Assembly: GCF_009755815.1 (NCBI RefSeq)
Contig: NZ_WRPK01000018.1
Coordinates: 1-64,000, forward strand
Reading direction: 5' to 3'
Length of the DNA: 64,000 nt
Source of the DNA: Flavisphingomonas formosensis
GTDB taxonomy: Bacteria > Pseudomonadota > Alphaproteobacteria > Sphingomonadales > Sphingomonadaceae
Positions 6,651 through 15,605 of the stretch are shown here, one piece after another. Position 1 is the stretch's first letter; every line of letters begins with the position of its first letter. A program made the position numbers and the translations under genes. A model generated the notes under the pieces. The model had not been told where the DNA came from. It saw only the letters and a program-made list of their open reading frames with translations, and ran no database searches.

Positions 6651-9166
6651 AGGCGCCGGGCACCCGGTCGGGCGGCGGGCTCACCTTTGCCCGCCTGCGG
6701 CAAAGCGTCGCGCGCGACCGCTTCTCCGATTTCATTCCGCTGGTTGCCTGGGACAAGGGTGAAGAGGCGTTTCTCTGCATCGACGACGGCTTCGGCTATG
6801 CTTGGGAGCTGGTGCCGTCAGCCTATATGTTCGCCCATGTCCACCAGGCGCTGCTGGGACTCCTCAACATTCATTTCGCGCCCGGCACGGTGCTTCAGCT
6901 GCACAGCTTTGCCGATCCTCTGATCGATGGCGCGCTCGACGGCTTCCTCGATCTCAAGACCCGGCCCGACCCGCTGATCCAGGCGTCTGCCCGGCGGACT
7001 GCCGATTATCTCGGGCTTGGACGCCACGGCTTGCGCGCGCTGCACGGCATTCCGCTGCGCGACTTCCGCACGATCCTGTCGGTGAAGACGCGTCGTCCCA
7101 TTGCCAGCGACATGAAGCGCCAGATCGAGGAACAGCTCGACAAGCTCGGCATCGTCCGGCTCGCGCCGGAGGAGACGGTCGCTTTCTATCGGCGCATCTT
7201 CAACGGCGTGTTCGCGGCGGCGCCCGGCGTCTTCACCAGCGAGCCGGGACCGAACGGGTCCGCGCCGCCGATCCGCAAGCAGATCATCGACGCCGGCCCC
7301 GATCTGCTGTTCGACGGCCCTGAGGTCTTTCTCGGCAATCAGGTCGCGCGCTGCCTGACGCCCAAGTCGCCGGCGCGGCGGATTTCGGCCGAGCGGGCCA
7401 ATCGCCTGACCGGCGGCATGCGCGGGTCGGCCGAGGATAGCGATCAGATCGGGGGCCCGTTCCTCTACACGCTCAATGTCCTGTTCGATCATTCGGCGTT
7501 CGAAATTCACAAGCGCGCCCAGCTCCTCTCCGCGCAGAAGGCGGCGGGCAGCTTCGCCGTCGAAGTGTCGAAGCAGATCGAGGAGATCGGCTGGGTTCTG
7601 GACGAAGCCGGAAACTCCAAATTCGTCCGCGTCATTCCGACCGTCTGGGTGTTCGGCCGCGACAGCGCGCATGCCCGCGAGATGGCGGCCCGCGCCAAGC
7701 GTCTCTGGGAGAGCGAGCCCCTGCCCTTCATGATGCAGGAGGAGAGCTATCTCTTGCCCGTCTTGCTGCCGATGAGCCTGCCCTTCGGGCTCTATCCGGA
7801 CAACCGCACGATGCGGATGCTGGAACGCGATTTCCGCATGCCGGTGAAGGCCGCGGTCCTGCTCTCGCCGATCCAGACCGATTTCCGCGGCGGTGGACGC
7901 CCTGCCCTGCTCTATACGGGCCGCAAGGGACAGCTGATCACGCTCGACCTCTTCGACCCGCGCATCAACAATTACAACTTCATCGTCTCGGCCGAGAGCG
8001 GCGCGGGCAAGAGCTTCCTGCTCAACAATCTCTGCCAGCAATATTATGCGCAAGGCGCGCTCATCCGCATCATCGACATTGGCGGCAGCTACCGGAAGCT
8101 CTGCACGCTCTGCTCGGGCCGCTACATCGATGTTGGCGAAGAGCGGCTCGTACTCAATCCGTTCGACATGGGCTTCGCGCTCGACGGCGAGGACAAGCAG
8201 TCGGCGATCAGCATGGCGGTCGCGATCGTCGCCGAGATGGCCAATGCCGCAACCCGCAAGGGCGTTTCCACATCGGAGTGGAATCTCCTCAAATCGGCGG
8301 TCCAATGGACGATCGATGAGCGCCATGCCGAAGAGGGGATCGACGCGGTCAGGGCGTGGCTCGGCGCCTACCCAGAGTTCGCGGCATCCGATCTCGACCG
8401 TGTCGATCATCTCGTGCCCGTCGCCCGCGAGCTCGCCTTCAACCTGCGCGATTTCGCCAGCAAAGGCGCCTACGGCCACTTCTTCAACGGCCCCTCGACC
8501 TTCGATATCACCAATGACGAGTTCGTTGTGCTGGAGCTCGAGCGCCTGAAGGCGATGCCCGACCTGTTCAACGTCATCGTCATGGTGGTCGTCAACGCGG
8601 TCACCCAGGAACTCTATCTTTCCGCGCGCGACCGTCCACGCTTCGTGCTGTGCGACGAAGCCGCGCAGTTCATGACCAAGACCGAAGGCCAGGACCTCTC
8701 TCGCCTCGCCGAGGCCTTCGGCCAGGGCTATCGGCGCGCGCGCAAATATCAGGGCAGCTTCGGCATCGTCCTGCAGTCGATGAACGACCTGCTGCTCTTC
8801 GGTGGTACGGGCCAGGTGATCCTGGAGAATGCTGCCACGCGATTCCTGCTGCAGGGCTCGACCTACGACAAGGCGGTCGAGAACAAGATTCTCGACTATT
8901 CGGGATTTGTCCTCGAATTGCTGAAGTCAGTGCGGAATGCGAAGCCGCATTACTCCGAAGTCTTCATCGATTCACCGCTAGGCCTCGGTATTGCGCGCCT
9001 CGTCGTCGACCCGTTCTCCTATTGGATCAACACCAGCGCGCCCCAGGAGGTCGCGGCCTTCGAAGCGAAGCTACGCGCAGGCCTGTCGCCGCTCGAGGCT
9101 GTCTGCGAGCTCGCCGGCGTCGACCCGCGCGAGATCCTGGGTCCGCGCGCAGAGGCAGCGGAGTAG
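6647..9166 (+). CDS. traC: TraC, VirB4-like pilus assembly ATPase
   Basis: The 839-aa cytoplasmic ATPase has Walker A SGAGKS near residues 451-456 and a Walker B-like segment RFVLCDEAAQF near 664-672. Its length is close to F TraC (about 875 aa). The N-terminal half is the TraC/VirB4 docking domain. It powers pilus extension and substrate transfer. GTG start at 6647 overlaps the traV stop. The 553-aa antisense ORF inside it is a codon-bias shadow. Confidence 0.93.
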   Translation: MKAPGTRSGGGLTFARLRQSVARDRFSDFIPLVAWDKGEEAFLCIDDGFGYAWELVPSAYMFAHVHQALLGLLNIHFAPGTVLQLHSFADPLIDGALDGFLDLKTRPDPLIQASARRTADYLGLGRHGLRALHGIPLRDFRTILSVKTRRPIASDMKRQIEEQLDKLGIVRLAPEETVAFYRRIFNGVFAAAPGVFTSEPGPNGSAPPIRKQIIDAGPDLLFDGPEVFLGNQVARCLTPKSPARRISAERANRLTGGMRGSAEDSDQIGGPFLYTLNVLFDHSAFEIHKRAQLLSAQKAAGSFAVEVSKQIEEIGWVLDEAGNSKFVRVIPTVWVFGRDSAHAREMAARAKRLWESEPLPFMMQEESYLLPVLLPMSLPFGLYPDNRTMRMLERDFRMPVKAAVLLSPIQTDFRGGGRPALLYTGRKGQLITLDLFDPRINNYNFIVSAESGAGKSFLLNNLCQQYYAQGALIRIIDIGGSYRKLCTLCSGRYIDVGEERLVLNPFDMGFALDGEDKQSAISMAVAIVAEMANAATRKGVSTSEWNLLKSAVQWTIDERHAEEGIDAVRAWLGAYPEFAASDLDRVDHLVPVARELAFNLRDFASKGAYGHFFNGPSTFDITNDEFVVLELERLKAMPDLFNVIVMVVVNAVTQELYLSARDRPRFVLCDEAAQFMTKTEGQDLSRLAEAFGQGYRRARKYQGSFGIVLQSMNDLLLFGGTGQVILENAATRFLLQGSTYDKAVENKILDYSGFVLELLKSVRNAKPHYSEVFIDSPLGLGIARLVVDPFSYWINTSAPQEVAAFEAKLRAGLSPLEAVCELAGVDPREILGPRAEAAE

Positions 9167-9170
9167 GCCG

Positions 9171-9497
9171 ATGCTGAACCGCAAACCCCATCCCGACCAG
9201 TTCGCGTTCGATCTTTCGAAGGACGCGGCGCTCGAGCGCATGATCGAGGCGCGCGTCGCGATTCGCGCCGAAAATGATGCGATCCGCTGGCGCTTTCGAC
9301 TGATCCTGATCGAGACCTGCATGATCTCGACTCTGGTCCTGATCGCCGGACTCCTCCTCAACCAGCCGATCAGCCTTGTCGTGCGCGGATCGCTGATCGT
9401 CGGCGCAGGCTGCTTTGCAAGCGGCGTCATGCTGATCGGTCTTTCAGGGCTCACCGGACATCTGCTGTCGATCTATCGGCGATGGAGGCAGAGGTGA
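9171..9497 (+). CDS. Small two-helix membrane protein between traC and traW
   Basis: The 108-aa product has a charged N-terminus (DLSKDAALERMIEARVAIRAE) and two membrane helices (about residues 43-62 and 68-92). It lies where F carries trbI, but that protein has one N-terminal helix, so identity is not claimed. The start is four bases after the traC stop, and the end overlaps the next gene. Likely an inner-membrane accessory of the transfer apparatus. Confidence 0.6.
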   Translation: MLNRKPHPDQFAFDLSKDAALERMIEARVAIRAENDAIRWRFRLILIETCMISTLVLIAGLLLNQPISLVVRGSLIVGAGCFASGVMLIGLSGLTGHLLSIYRRWRQR

Positions 9498-9736
9498 GAG
9501 GGATCCTTTCAGCCAGCCCGGCGCCTTCCGCGATCCGGCTCTTGGTGGGCAGCCATTTGCTGCTCCTGATCGAGGCCGGCCTGGTCATGCGCAGCCAGCA
9601 ACCGCTCGATGCGATGCTGGCCGCGCTCGTGCTGATGCTCGCCCTTGTCGGCGCTGCCGCGCTGATCGCCGCGATCATCGGCGAGCCCCGCGAGGGGACG
9701 GAGAACCCCCGTGGGAGATATCGCCATGTCCGCTGA
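9494..9736 (+). CDS. Small membrane protein, unrecognised
   Basis: This 80-aa ORF begins at GTG 9494, overlapping the previous TGA, with GGAGG a few bases before. An ATG at 9482 would add four residues. It contains two hydrophobic segments (IRLLVGSHLLLLIEAGLVM and a longer alanine/leucine helix) and a basic tail. It overlaps the start of traW. No family was recognised. The overlaps on both sides argue for a real co-translated gene. Confidence 0.5.
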   Translation: MRGILSASPAPSAIRLLVGSHLLLLIEAGLVMRSQQPLDAMLAALVLMLALVGAAALIAAIIGEPREGTENPRGRYRHVR

Positions 9737-10385
9737 TCACCCGATCCTGTCCGCGCGAGTCGTCTGGTTTCAGCCGGGCACCGTCGCGGCGCTGCTGGTT
9801 GCCTCGCTGTTCGTCGCGGGCGCGGCTCATGGCGAGACGTCGACGATCGGGCGGACCTGGCCGATCGTCGAGCCCGATGCATTGGCGGAGATCGAAGCCA
9901 AGGTCGCGACGCTTCCCAGAAACCTTGGACCCAAATTCGGGCCGCGCTCGCGCTGGTCGGCGATGAAATCGGCGAGTCTGGCGCCGGCGATGGCGACCCG
10001 CCGACGCTCGGTGGTCCCCTTCTACACGCTCGATATGGACGTGACGCTGCCCGACGGGCGGGTGCTCTATCCCAAAGGCTTCACCTTCAATCCGCTCACC
10101 TATGTGTCGCTGCCACAGCAGCTCGTGATCGTGCATGCCGCAGAACTGGGTTGGGCATTGAAGACCGCCGCGCCCACGGACTGGATCCTGCTTGCCGCGA
10201 ATATCGGTCCGGCGGCGGATCCGATCGCGCTTAGAGAGAAGGTCGGCCGCCCGCTCTTCATCCTCGAGGAACGCGTGAAGGACAGGCTCGGCCTGACCGT
10301 CGCGCCGGTGATCGTTCGACAGGTCGGACAGAAGCTCGAACTGACCGAAATCCGTTTGGGTCTGCCTGGGAGCACGCCACGATGA
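9726..10385 (+). CDS. traW: TraW, periplasmic pilus assembly protein
   Basis: The 219-aa protein has a signal peptide (LLVASLFVAGAAHG), then RTWPIVEPDALAEIEAKV, which matches the start of mature TraW. The C-terminus (FILEERVKDRLGL, then APVIVRQVG) is also typical. In F, TraW works with TrbC and TraU in pilus assembly. The ATG at 9726 is preferred (GGGAG upstream) over GTG 9711. The stop overlaps the traU ATG. Confidence 0.85.
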   Translation: MSADHPILSARVVWFQPGTVAALLVASLFVAGAAHGETSTIGRTWPIVEPDALAEIEAKVATLPRNLGPKFGPRSRWSAMKSASLAPAMATRRRSVVPFYTLDMDVTLPDGRVLYPKGFTFNPLTYVSLPQQLVIVHAAELGWALKTAAPTDWILLAANIGPAADPIALREKVGRPLFILEERVKDRLGLTVAPVIVRQVGQKLELTEIRLGLPGSTPR

Positions 10386-11395
10386 GCCGCTACAAACACG
10401 TCCTCGCCGCCGGCACGGCCATGCTGCTGGGCGGCCTGTTGCCGGCAGGACCCGCCCAGGCCTCGTCCTGCCCGGCTGGCGCCGTGTTCAATCCTATCAC
10501 CAGGGTGCGCTGGACCTGCATTTTCCCGATCACGATCGGCGGCGTGCGGATCGGCACGTTCGACAAGCTCTCGAAGGAACTGGACGCACAGTCCTCGTCG
10601 AAGCCGCTCTGCGCTTGTCGCAAGGGCGCAACCTTCTGGTTCGGGGTCAAGGTCAGCTTCTGGTCGCCGAATCGGATGATCGATGTGGTCACCGAGCCCG
10701 GCTGTATGATGGCGCTCGGCGCCGATCTCATGCCGACCCACGGCAAGCTGCAGGGGAGCCAGTCGTCGATCTCGGACGGGACGAACGCGCGCAAGATGTT
10801 CGCGCAGATGCACTATTACATCTCGCCGGTCTGGGCGATGCTCGACATGTTCACCGATCTTCCCTGCCTGGAAGATGACGGGTTCGATGTCGCGCTTATC
10901 ACCGAGGTGCTGCCGACCTGGCAATCGGGAACGCTCGGCGCGATCATCCAGCCGGAAGGAATCCTCTTCGGGAACCCTGCTGCCGGACTCGCCTGCATGG
11001 CGGACAGCGCGGCGGCCGCCGCCGGCAAGGTCATCGATCCGCTCTTCTGGTGCATGGGATCGTGGGGAGCGACTTACCCGATCGCCGGCGACATCCATTT
11101 CGACGACTCGGTCGAGGCCTGGGCGGGCCTCGCCGCGCGCGGCACCTTCATGATGGGCCGTCTCGGCGCCGCGACCATCAGCTCGGCGGACGGCTGCTCG
11201 TTCAAGGCGGCGCCGATCTGGACCAAGTCGCGCTACAAATATCAGTTGATGGAGCCCGTGAAGGGCGGCTCGTGCGTCAATGTCGGCCGTCCCGGTGCGC
11301 TCTGGTCTTCGATGAAGCACGCGCCGGGCAAGGACAATGCGCAATTCATGCTCTTCGAGAAGGTGATCTGCTGCGCAGGGGTTTCCATGCCATGA
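10382..11395 (+). CDS. traU: TraU, cysteine-rich periplasmic protein
   Basis: The 337-aa product carries a signal peptide ending PAQAS, then many cysteines in TraU-like contexts (CPAGAVFNPITRVRWTCIFP, SKPLCACRKG, ACMADSAAAAAGKVIDPLFW). Length and order match F TraU (330 aa), which is needed for DNA transfer rather than pilus growth. It would depend on the operon's disulfide isomerases. Starts by overlapping traW; ends overlapping the next ATG. Confidence 0.9.
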   Translation: MSRYKHVLAAGTAMLLGGLLPAGPAQASSCPAGAVFNPITRVRWTCIFPITIGGVRIGTFDKLSKELDAQSSSKPLCACRKGATFWFGVKVSFWSPNRMIDVVTEPGCMMALGADLMPTHGKLQGSQSSISDGTNARKMFAQMHYYISPVWAMLDMFTDLPCLEDDGFDVALITEVLPTWQSGTLGAIIQPEGILFGNPAAGLACMADSAAAAAGKVIDPLFWCMGSWGATYPIAGDIHFDDSVEAWAGLAARGTFMMGRLGAATISSADGCSFKAAPIWTKSRYKYQLMEPVKGGSCVNVGRPGALWSSMKHAPGKDNAQFMLFEKVICCAGVSMP

Positions 11396-11736
11396 GCAGA
11401 TCGTCTTCCTCCCGTTCCACGTCGGCCCGGCCTTATGCCCGGTCTGTCCGCCACAGCCAGGATGGCGGCCGCGAGCGGCGTGGGATCGGGATGGTGTCCA
11501 ACAAGCCCCTGGATGCCGTCCCGCCCCCGGTCAGCGCGGTCGATCCTCACCTGCCGCGGCAAGGGCACGCCCCCCTCGCCCGCGTCGCGGCGGCGGCCGC
11601 GCTGACCACCCTGGTGGATCAGGCTGTCTTCCGCCTGATCCGCTCCGACGATGAGCAGCCGCCCGTTGGCGAACTTTTCCGGTTTCGGCGTGGTTCGCGC
11701 CTGCGCCAGCCGATCCTTTCGTTGCAGCCCCTATGA
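11392..11736 (+). CDS. Small basic protein between traU and traN
   Basis: A 114-aa ORF exactly fills the gap, with ATGA overlaps on both sides (11392-11395 and 11733-11736), which is good evidence that it is translated. The N-terminus is very Arg/Ser-rich (SRSSSSRSTSARPYARSVRH), the middle proline-rich, with a short hydrophobic stretch (LARVAAAAALTTLV). No signal peptide is clear and no family recognised. Its composition is closer to a nucleic-acid-binding or disordered protein than to a pilus subunit. Confidence 0.45.
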   Translation: MSRSSSSRSTSARPYARSVRHSQDGGRERRGIGMVSNKPLDAVPPPVSAVDPHLPRQGHAPLARVAAAAALTTLVDQAVFRLIRSDDEQPPVGELFRFRRGSRLRQPILSLQPL

Positions 11737-13655
11737 AGCGGGCGTGTCTCCTTGCCCTGCTTGTCGCGTGCTCTGCCGTCGCTGCCCATGCGCAGACGGT
11801 GGAAGACCGCGCCCGATCGGCCGCCGCCGCAGCGCAGGCAAAGACGGGTTCGAGCGACGCGCTGCGCGAATATTATGTGACGCCGGGCATGGCTGGCCAG
11901 CCGATCGCGACCGTGGACAACAGCAAGACCTTCACGCCGACGATCAACTGCCAGAAGACGGCGAGCCTGCTCGAGGTCCTCGTCCAGCCAGCATCGACCG
12001 GAGACATCGGCACCGTCCGCATCTCGCAGGATACCGATTTCGACGGCAGCTTCGACCGCTCGAGCACATTGCCGGTCCCGGTCTCCGGCATCTGCGCCAA
12101 CGGGATAGTCTCCTGCCAGCCCGGCACGTGGAACCAGTGCCACTTCTTCAAATGGGACGTGGACGCGGCCAGGGCGCTCAAGCTCGCGGAGGTCGAGATG
12201 CCCGAGCTCGCCGGCTGCTATTGCGTCAACAACAGCTGCGGCACGAACCTGGTCTTCGGCAATCTCGGCGAAGTGCTGAAGGATATGGGCGGCGGCATGG
12301 TCGGGGCGCTCACGACGGTCGATCCGCGCATCGGGGTGGCGCAGGCGCAGGTCAATGGTCCCGTGATCGACTATGTTGGCGCGCAGGCGACCGCATGCGC
12401 GGCGGACCCCACTATAGGCCAGACGGCCTATCGCGCGAACCCGGCCGCGATCCAGGGCGATGCCGCGTCGATCGCCGCGGGAAACAGTATCTTCCAGACA
12501 CTCAAGGGCTCGCAGGCCGGTGTCGGCAAGGCCGAGCAGGTGCGCAGCTGCACGATCGAACGCGAGGTGACCCTGACCTCGGCCACCTATGATGACATCG
12601 TCACGGCGACCGGCTCGTTGCTGGGCGTCGCGAGCTGTGGCCCGGACTGCCGCCAATACAGGATCGGCGGAACCGGCAATTGCAGCGATCCACCGGCGAC
12701 CTACGCACTCCGCTTCATCGCGAACAAACCCGACCGGATCGTGTCCGCGCGCATCCTCGAACTTCAGACGGCGGATTGGCTGCAGGCCCGGGTCGCCGGA
12801 ACGCCAGTTGCCTATGCTGCGAAGCGCCCATGGCTCACCAACAGTCTGCCGAGCGGCGACTGCGGAGTCGGCGACAACTACAGCGCCTATCCGAACTATG
12901 ATTTCACCGATGCGCTGAGGCAGGGCGGTGTGACGGTCGACGCCCGCATCCGCGCGACCGGCTCGCACAAGACGGGCTATATGATCGTCGAAGTCCGGGT
13001 CGATACGAGCTGCGCGACGTCGGAGCGCCTGGTCGATCTGTGCGCCGGCTATGCCACCGATGCCACGTGCCGGCTCGACGATGAGGACGTCGATGGTGTC
13101 GAGACCTTCAGGAATGGCGTCGGCACGGGGCTGAGACCCCTATCCCAGACCCGTCTGTTCGGAACCGACAGCTGCACCGTGCAGCTCACCCGCGATTTCT
13201 TTCGGCGAAGCCGCTCGTACAAATGTGTCCTCGACACCGGCAGCATGCCCGAGCCGGACCTCAGCCGCGGCGCCTACATCATCGACCATTCGACCGAGAC
13301 GTTGCTCGCCGACCGGATCCGCAAGGCCGATGGCAGCGTCACGCAGACCAGTGCTCCCTTCGCCCTTCCCGACCGTGGTTCGGTGCCCGCCTGCGAGGCG
13401 ATCTGCAAGACGCGCGCGCCCAAGGCGAATACGGCTGCGGCTCCGGCAGGCGTCACCGGCAGCCAGCAGAACGTCCCGACAGGCTGGGACAGCTTCTATC
13501 ATGTCTGCGACGCGGCGAATGTCTGCCCCACTGGTCTGGGCGAGGAAGTCGTGAGCGCCTGCGGCTGCCTAGACGATTTCCCCGAGGCGGCCGTGATGAT
13601 GCAATCGGTGCGGCTCGCCGGCGCCGACATGACCTGCACGAATGTCGTGCGGTGA
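11733..13655 (+). CDS. traN: TraN, mating-pair stabilisation protein (N-terminal part)
   Basis: The 640-aa exported protein has a signal peptide (ACLLALLVACSAVAAHAQ) and many cysteines (GCYCVNNSCGT, CTIEREVTL, CDAANVCPTG). TraN is the outer-membrane protein that stabilises mating pairs. The region normally at the C-terminus of TraN (CCFNTKLGRIIQEQGR) is absent here and occurs in the next gene. The two overlap by GTGA, so TraN function appears to be split over two polypeptides. Confidence 0.8.
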   Translation: MKRACLLALLVACSAVAAHAQTVEDRARSAAAAAQAKTGSSDALREYYVTPGMAGQPIATVDNSKTFTPTINCQKTASLLEVLVQPASTGDIGTVRISQDTDFDGSFDRSSTLPVPVSGICANGIVSCQPGTWNQCHFFKWDVDAARALKLAEVEMPELAGCYCVNNSCGTNLVFGNLGEVLKDMGGGMVGALTTVDPRIGVAQAQVNGPVIDYVGAQATACAADPTIGQTAYRANPAAIQGDAASIAAGNSIFQTLKGSQAGVGKAEQVRSCTIEREVTLTSATYDDIVTATGSLLGVASCGPDCRQYRIGGTGNCSDPPATYALRFIANKPDRIVSARILELQTADWLQARVAGTPVAYAAKRPWLTNSLPSGDCGVGDNYSAYPNYDFTDALRQGGVTVDARIRATGSHKTGYMIVEVRVDTSCATSERLVDLCAGYATDATCRLDDEDVDGVETFRNGVGTGLRPLSQTRLFGTDSCTVQLTRDFFRRSRSYKCVLDTGSMPEPDLSRGAYIIDHSTETLLADRIRKADGSVTQTSAPFALPDRGSVPACEAICKTRAPKANTAAAPAGVTGSQQNVPTGWDSFYHVCDAANVCPTGLGEEVVSACGCLDDFPEAAVMMQSVRLAGADMTCTNVVR

Positions 13656-14749
13656 CGCGCGCCCCATTCCTTCGCGCGGCGCTTTTCGCGCTCACCGTCT
13701 CGCTCACTCCGCCAGGGGGCGTCGCGGCACACGCCCAAGAGCTCTGCGCGGTCGACCTAAACGGCAATGGCGACGCGGCCGATCCCGGCGAGACCGCGAG
13801 TTGTCTCGGCACCGCATCAGGCGGATGGCAGTGCCCGATCCAGCAAGTGGCCTGCACGGTCACCGCGCCGGGAGTCTATGCCTGTCCGCTCGGCGACCAA
13901 TATCCCTGCGAGGCGCCGGCCGCGGGCGGGTCGCCCACCTGTTCGCCCAACGCCTGCATCGACACCGGAGCCAATCCGGTCGAGGATGATCCGGTCGTCG
14001 ATGATCCGGGCGTCCCGGCCGATGGCGCGGTCGATGCCGAGGGCAACTGTACCGCCAATATCGAGATCTTCTCCGGCCGTGCGGTCCGCTGCCGGCCGCC
14101 CGGCCTCAAGACCAGCTTCAGCAATTGCTGCAAGGATAAGGGAAAAATCGTCAAGGACGGCATGGGATCGTCGATCTCGTCCATCGGCACGAAGATCGCG
14201 GTCGCCAAGGGCGTATTTACTGGCATGAAGGCCGCCTACACGGCGTTCAAGGCAGGCGCGACCGCAAGCCAGGCCGCCAGCGCCGGTGCCAACGCGATCA
14301 TCGTCGGCATCGATCCCACCTCGATCGCGATCAGCCTCGCCGTCAACTTCATGATCGAGGTGCTGCTCCAGGGCTGCGACCGGCAGGACATGGAGACCGG
14401 CATGCTACGGGGCTCGGGCATGTGCCATGAGGTCGGCACCTACTGCTCGTCGAAAATCCTGGGGATCTGCGTGCAGAAGGCCAAGGGTCATTGCTGTTTC
14501 AACACCAAGCTCGGCCGCATCATCCAGGAACAGGGCCGGCCTCAGCTCAAATCGTTCAATGCCATCGGCTGGGGCACGCCCAAGAACCCCTATTGCCGCG
14601 GCTTCACGCCCGACGAATTCCAGGCCCTCGATTTCAGCAAGATGGATCTGTCCGAATATTATTCGGACATCGAGGCCCGCACGGCGGGCGAAGTCCAGGT
14701 CGACATTAAGGACAAGATCGATGCCTATATGCAGACGGTCGGGCACTGA
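13652..14749 (+). CDS. TraN C-terminal-domain protein
   Basis: The 365-aa product starts at GTG 13652 with its own signal peptide (FALTVSLTPPGGVAAHAQ), so it is not simply a frameshifted continuation. A cysteine-rich N-terminal region with DLNGNGDAADPGE is followed by a glycine/alanine helix-rich segment and a TraN-like tail: CCFNTKLGRIIQEQGRPQL, CRGFTPDEFQ and LDFSKMDLSEYY. It probably pairs with the upstream TraN at the outer membrane. The independent signal peptide suggests an evolved two-gene arrangement. Confidence 0.72.
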   Translation: MTRAPFLRAALFALTVSLTPPGGVAAHAQELCAVDLNGNGDAADPGETASCLGTASGGWQCPIQQVACTVTAPGVYACPLGDQYPCEAPAAGGSPTCSPNACIDTGANPVEDDPVVDDPGVPADGAVDAEGNCTANIEIFSGRAVRCRPPGLKTSFSNCCKDKGKIVKDGMGSSISSIGTKIAVAKGVFTGMKAAYTAFKAGATASQAASAGANAIIVGIDPTSIAISLAVNFMIEVLLQGCDRQDMETGMLRGSGMCHEVGTYCSSKILGICVQKAKGHCCFNTKLGRIIQEQGRPQLKSFNAIGWGTPKNPYCRGFTPDEFQALDFSKMDLSEYYSDIEARTAGEVQVDIKDKIDAYMQTVGH

Positions 14750-14750
14750 C

Positions 14751-15605
14751 GTGCGCGTCCGGCCCCTAGCCTTCCTGACCCTTTGGGGTCTGCAGCTGCC
14801 CGTCATGGTCCACGCCCAGACCCCGCCTGAAGGCGCGAAGGCGAAGATCGAAAGCCAAAGCGACGCAGCACTCGATCGCCTGAAAGATGCGGTCGCCAAC
14901 CAGAAGAGCCGCGACCCGCGCGCAATACCGGGCACACCCCCAGAAGCCGCCCCCGAGATTCGACGCCGCGCCTTTGAGGCAATGCGCCATCGCGCGCCAG
15001 CACCCGCGATGGACGCGCGCGCACGCGCCGCGGTCGAAGCCGGCCGCGCGGATGTTGCGCGCGAACGCGACGCGATGGCGAAGCGCCTCGGCCAGGCGCT
15101 GGGTCTCGAAGCGCCCGACACGGCGGCTCTTGCGAAGGGGATCGCCCCGCCCGCCAAAGCGACCTGGATACCGGTTCTCTTTGTTTCGTCGTCGATGCCG
15201 GTGGCGACGTTGCGCACCTATGCCGGGCAGCTCGAGAAGGCACGCGGCGTGATCGCCTTTAGCGGTATGCCCGGCGGCCTCACGAAGGTCGCGCCTATGG
15301 CCAGGCTTTCGGCCGAGATCCTGCGGCTCGATCCGGGATGCGAGGGTCCCGCCTGCGCCATGCGCAACGTCCAGCTGATTGTCGATCCGATCGTCTTCCG
15401 GCAGCACGGTATCGCCCGCGTGCCGGCGCTGGCGATGATCCCGGGAGATCCGACGCAACCCTATTGCGAGCGCGAGGATGACAGCCCGCGCAGCCCTCAT
15501 GTCGTTTACGGCGATGCCGCGCTCTCGGGATTGCTGGAAGAATATGCCCGCCTCGGCGGCAAGGAGGAGGTGCGCGATGCTGCGGCTCGCCTGGAATCTC
15601 GGTAA
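14751..15605 (+). CDS. trbC: TrbC, pilus assembly protein
   Basis: The 284-aa periplasmic protein starts at GTG 14751, with a signal peptide ending MVHAQ. A helical, Arg/Ala-rich middle (about residues 25-120) precedes the F-type TrbC domain, marked by PVLFVSSSMPVATLRTYA and VDPIVFRQHGIARVPA. It acts with TraW in pilus assembly. In F, trbC lies before traN; here it follows it. The last 29 bases overlap the peptidase gene. Confidence 0.83.
   Translation: MRVRPLAFLTLWGLQLPVMVHAQTPPEGAKAKIESQSDAALDRLKDAVANQKSRDPRAIPGTPPEAAPEIRRRAFEAMRHRAPAPAMDARARAAVEAGRADVARERDAMAKRLGQALGLEAPDTAALAKGIAPPAKATWIPVLFVSSSMPVATLRTYAGQLEKARGVIAFSGMPGGLTKVAPMARLSAEILRLDPGCEGPACAMRNVQLIVDPIVFRQHGIARVPALAMIPGDPTQPYCEREDDSPRSPHVVYGDAALSGLLEEYARLGGKEEVRDAAARLESR

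Noticed and set aside
6818-8479. 553-aa minus-strand ORF
   Set aside because: Antisense to traC, without a ribosome-binding site or domain; the composition is a mirror of high-GC codon bias.
10100-12968. Two long minus-strand ORFs (414 and 449 aa)
   Set aside because: Antisense to traW, traU and traN, whose families are clear.
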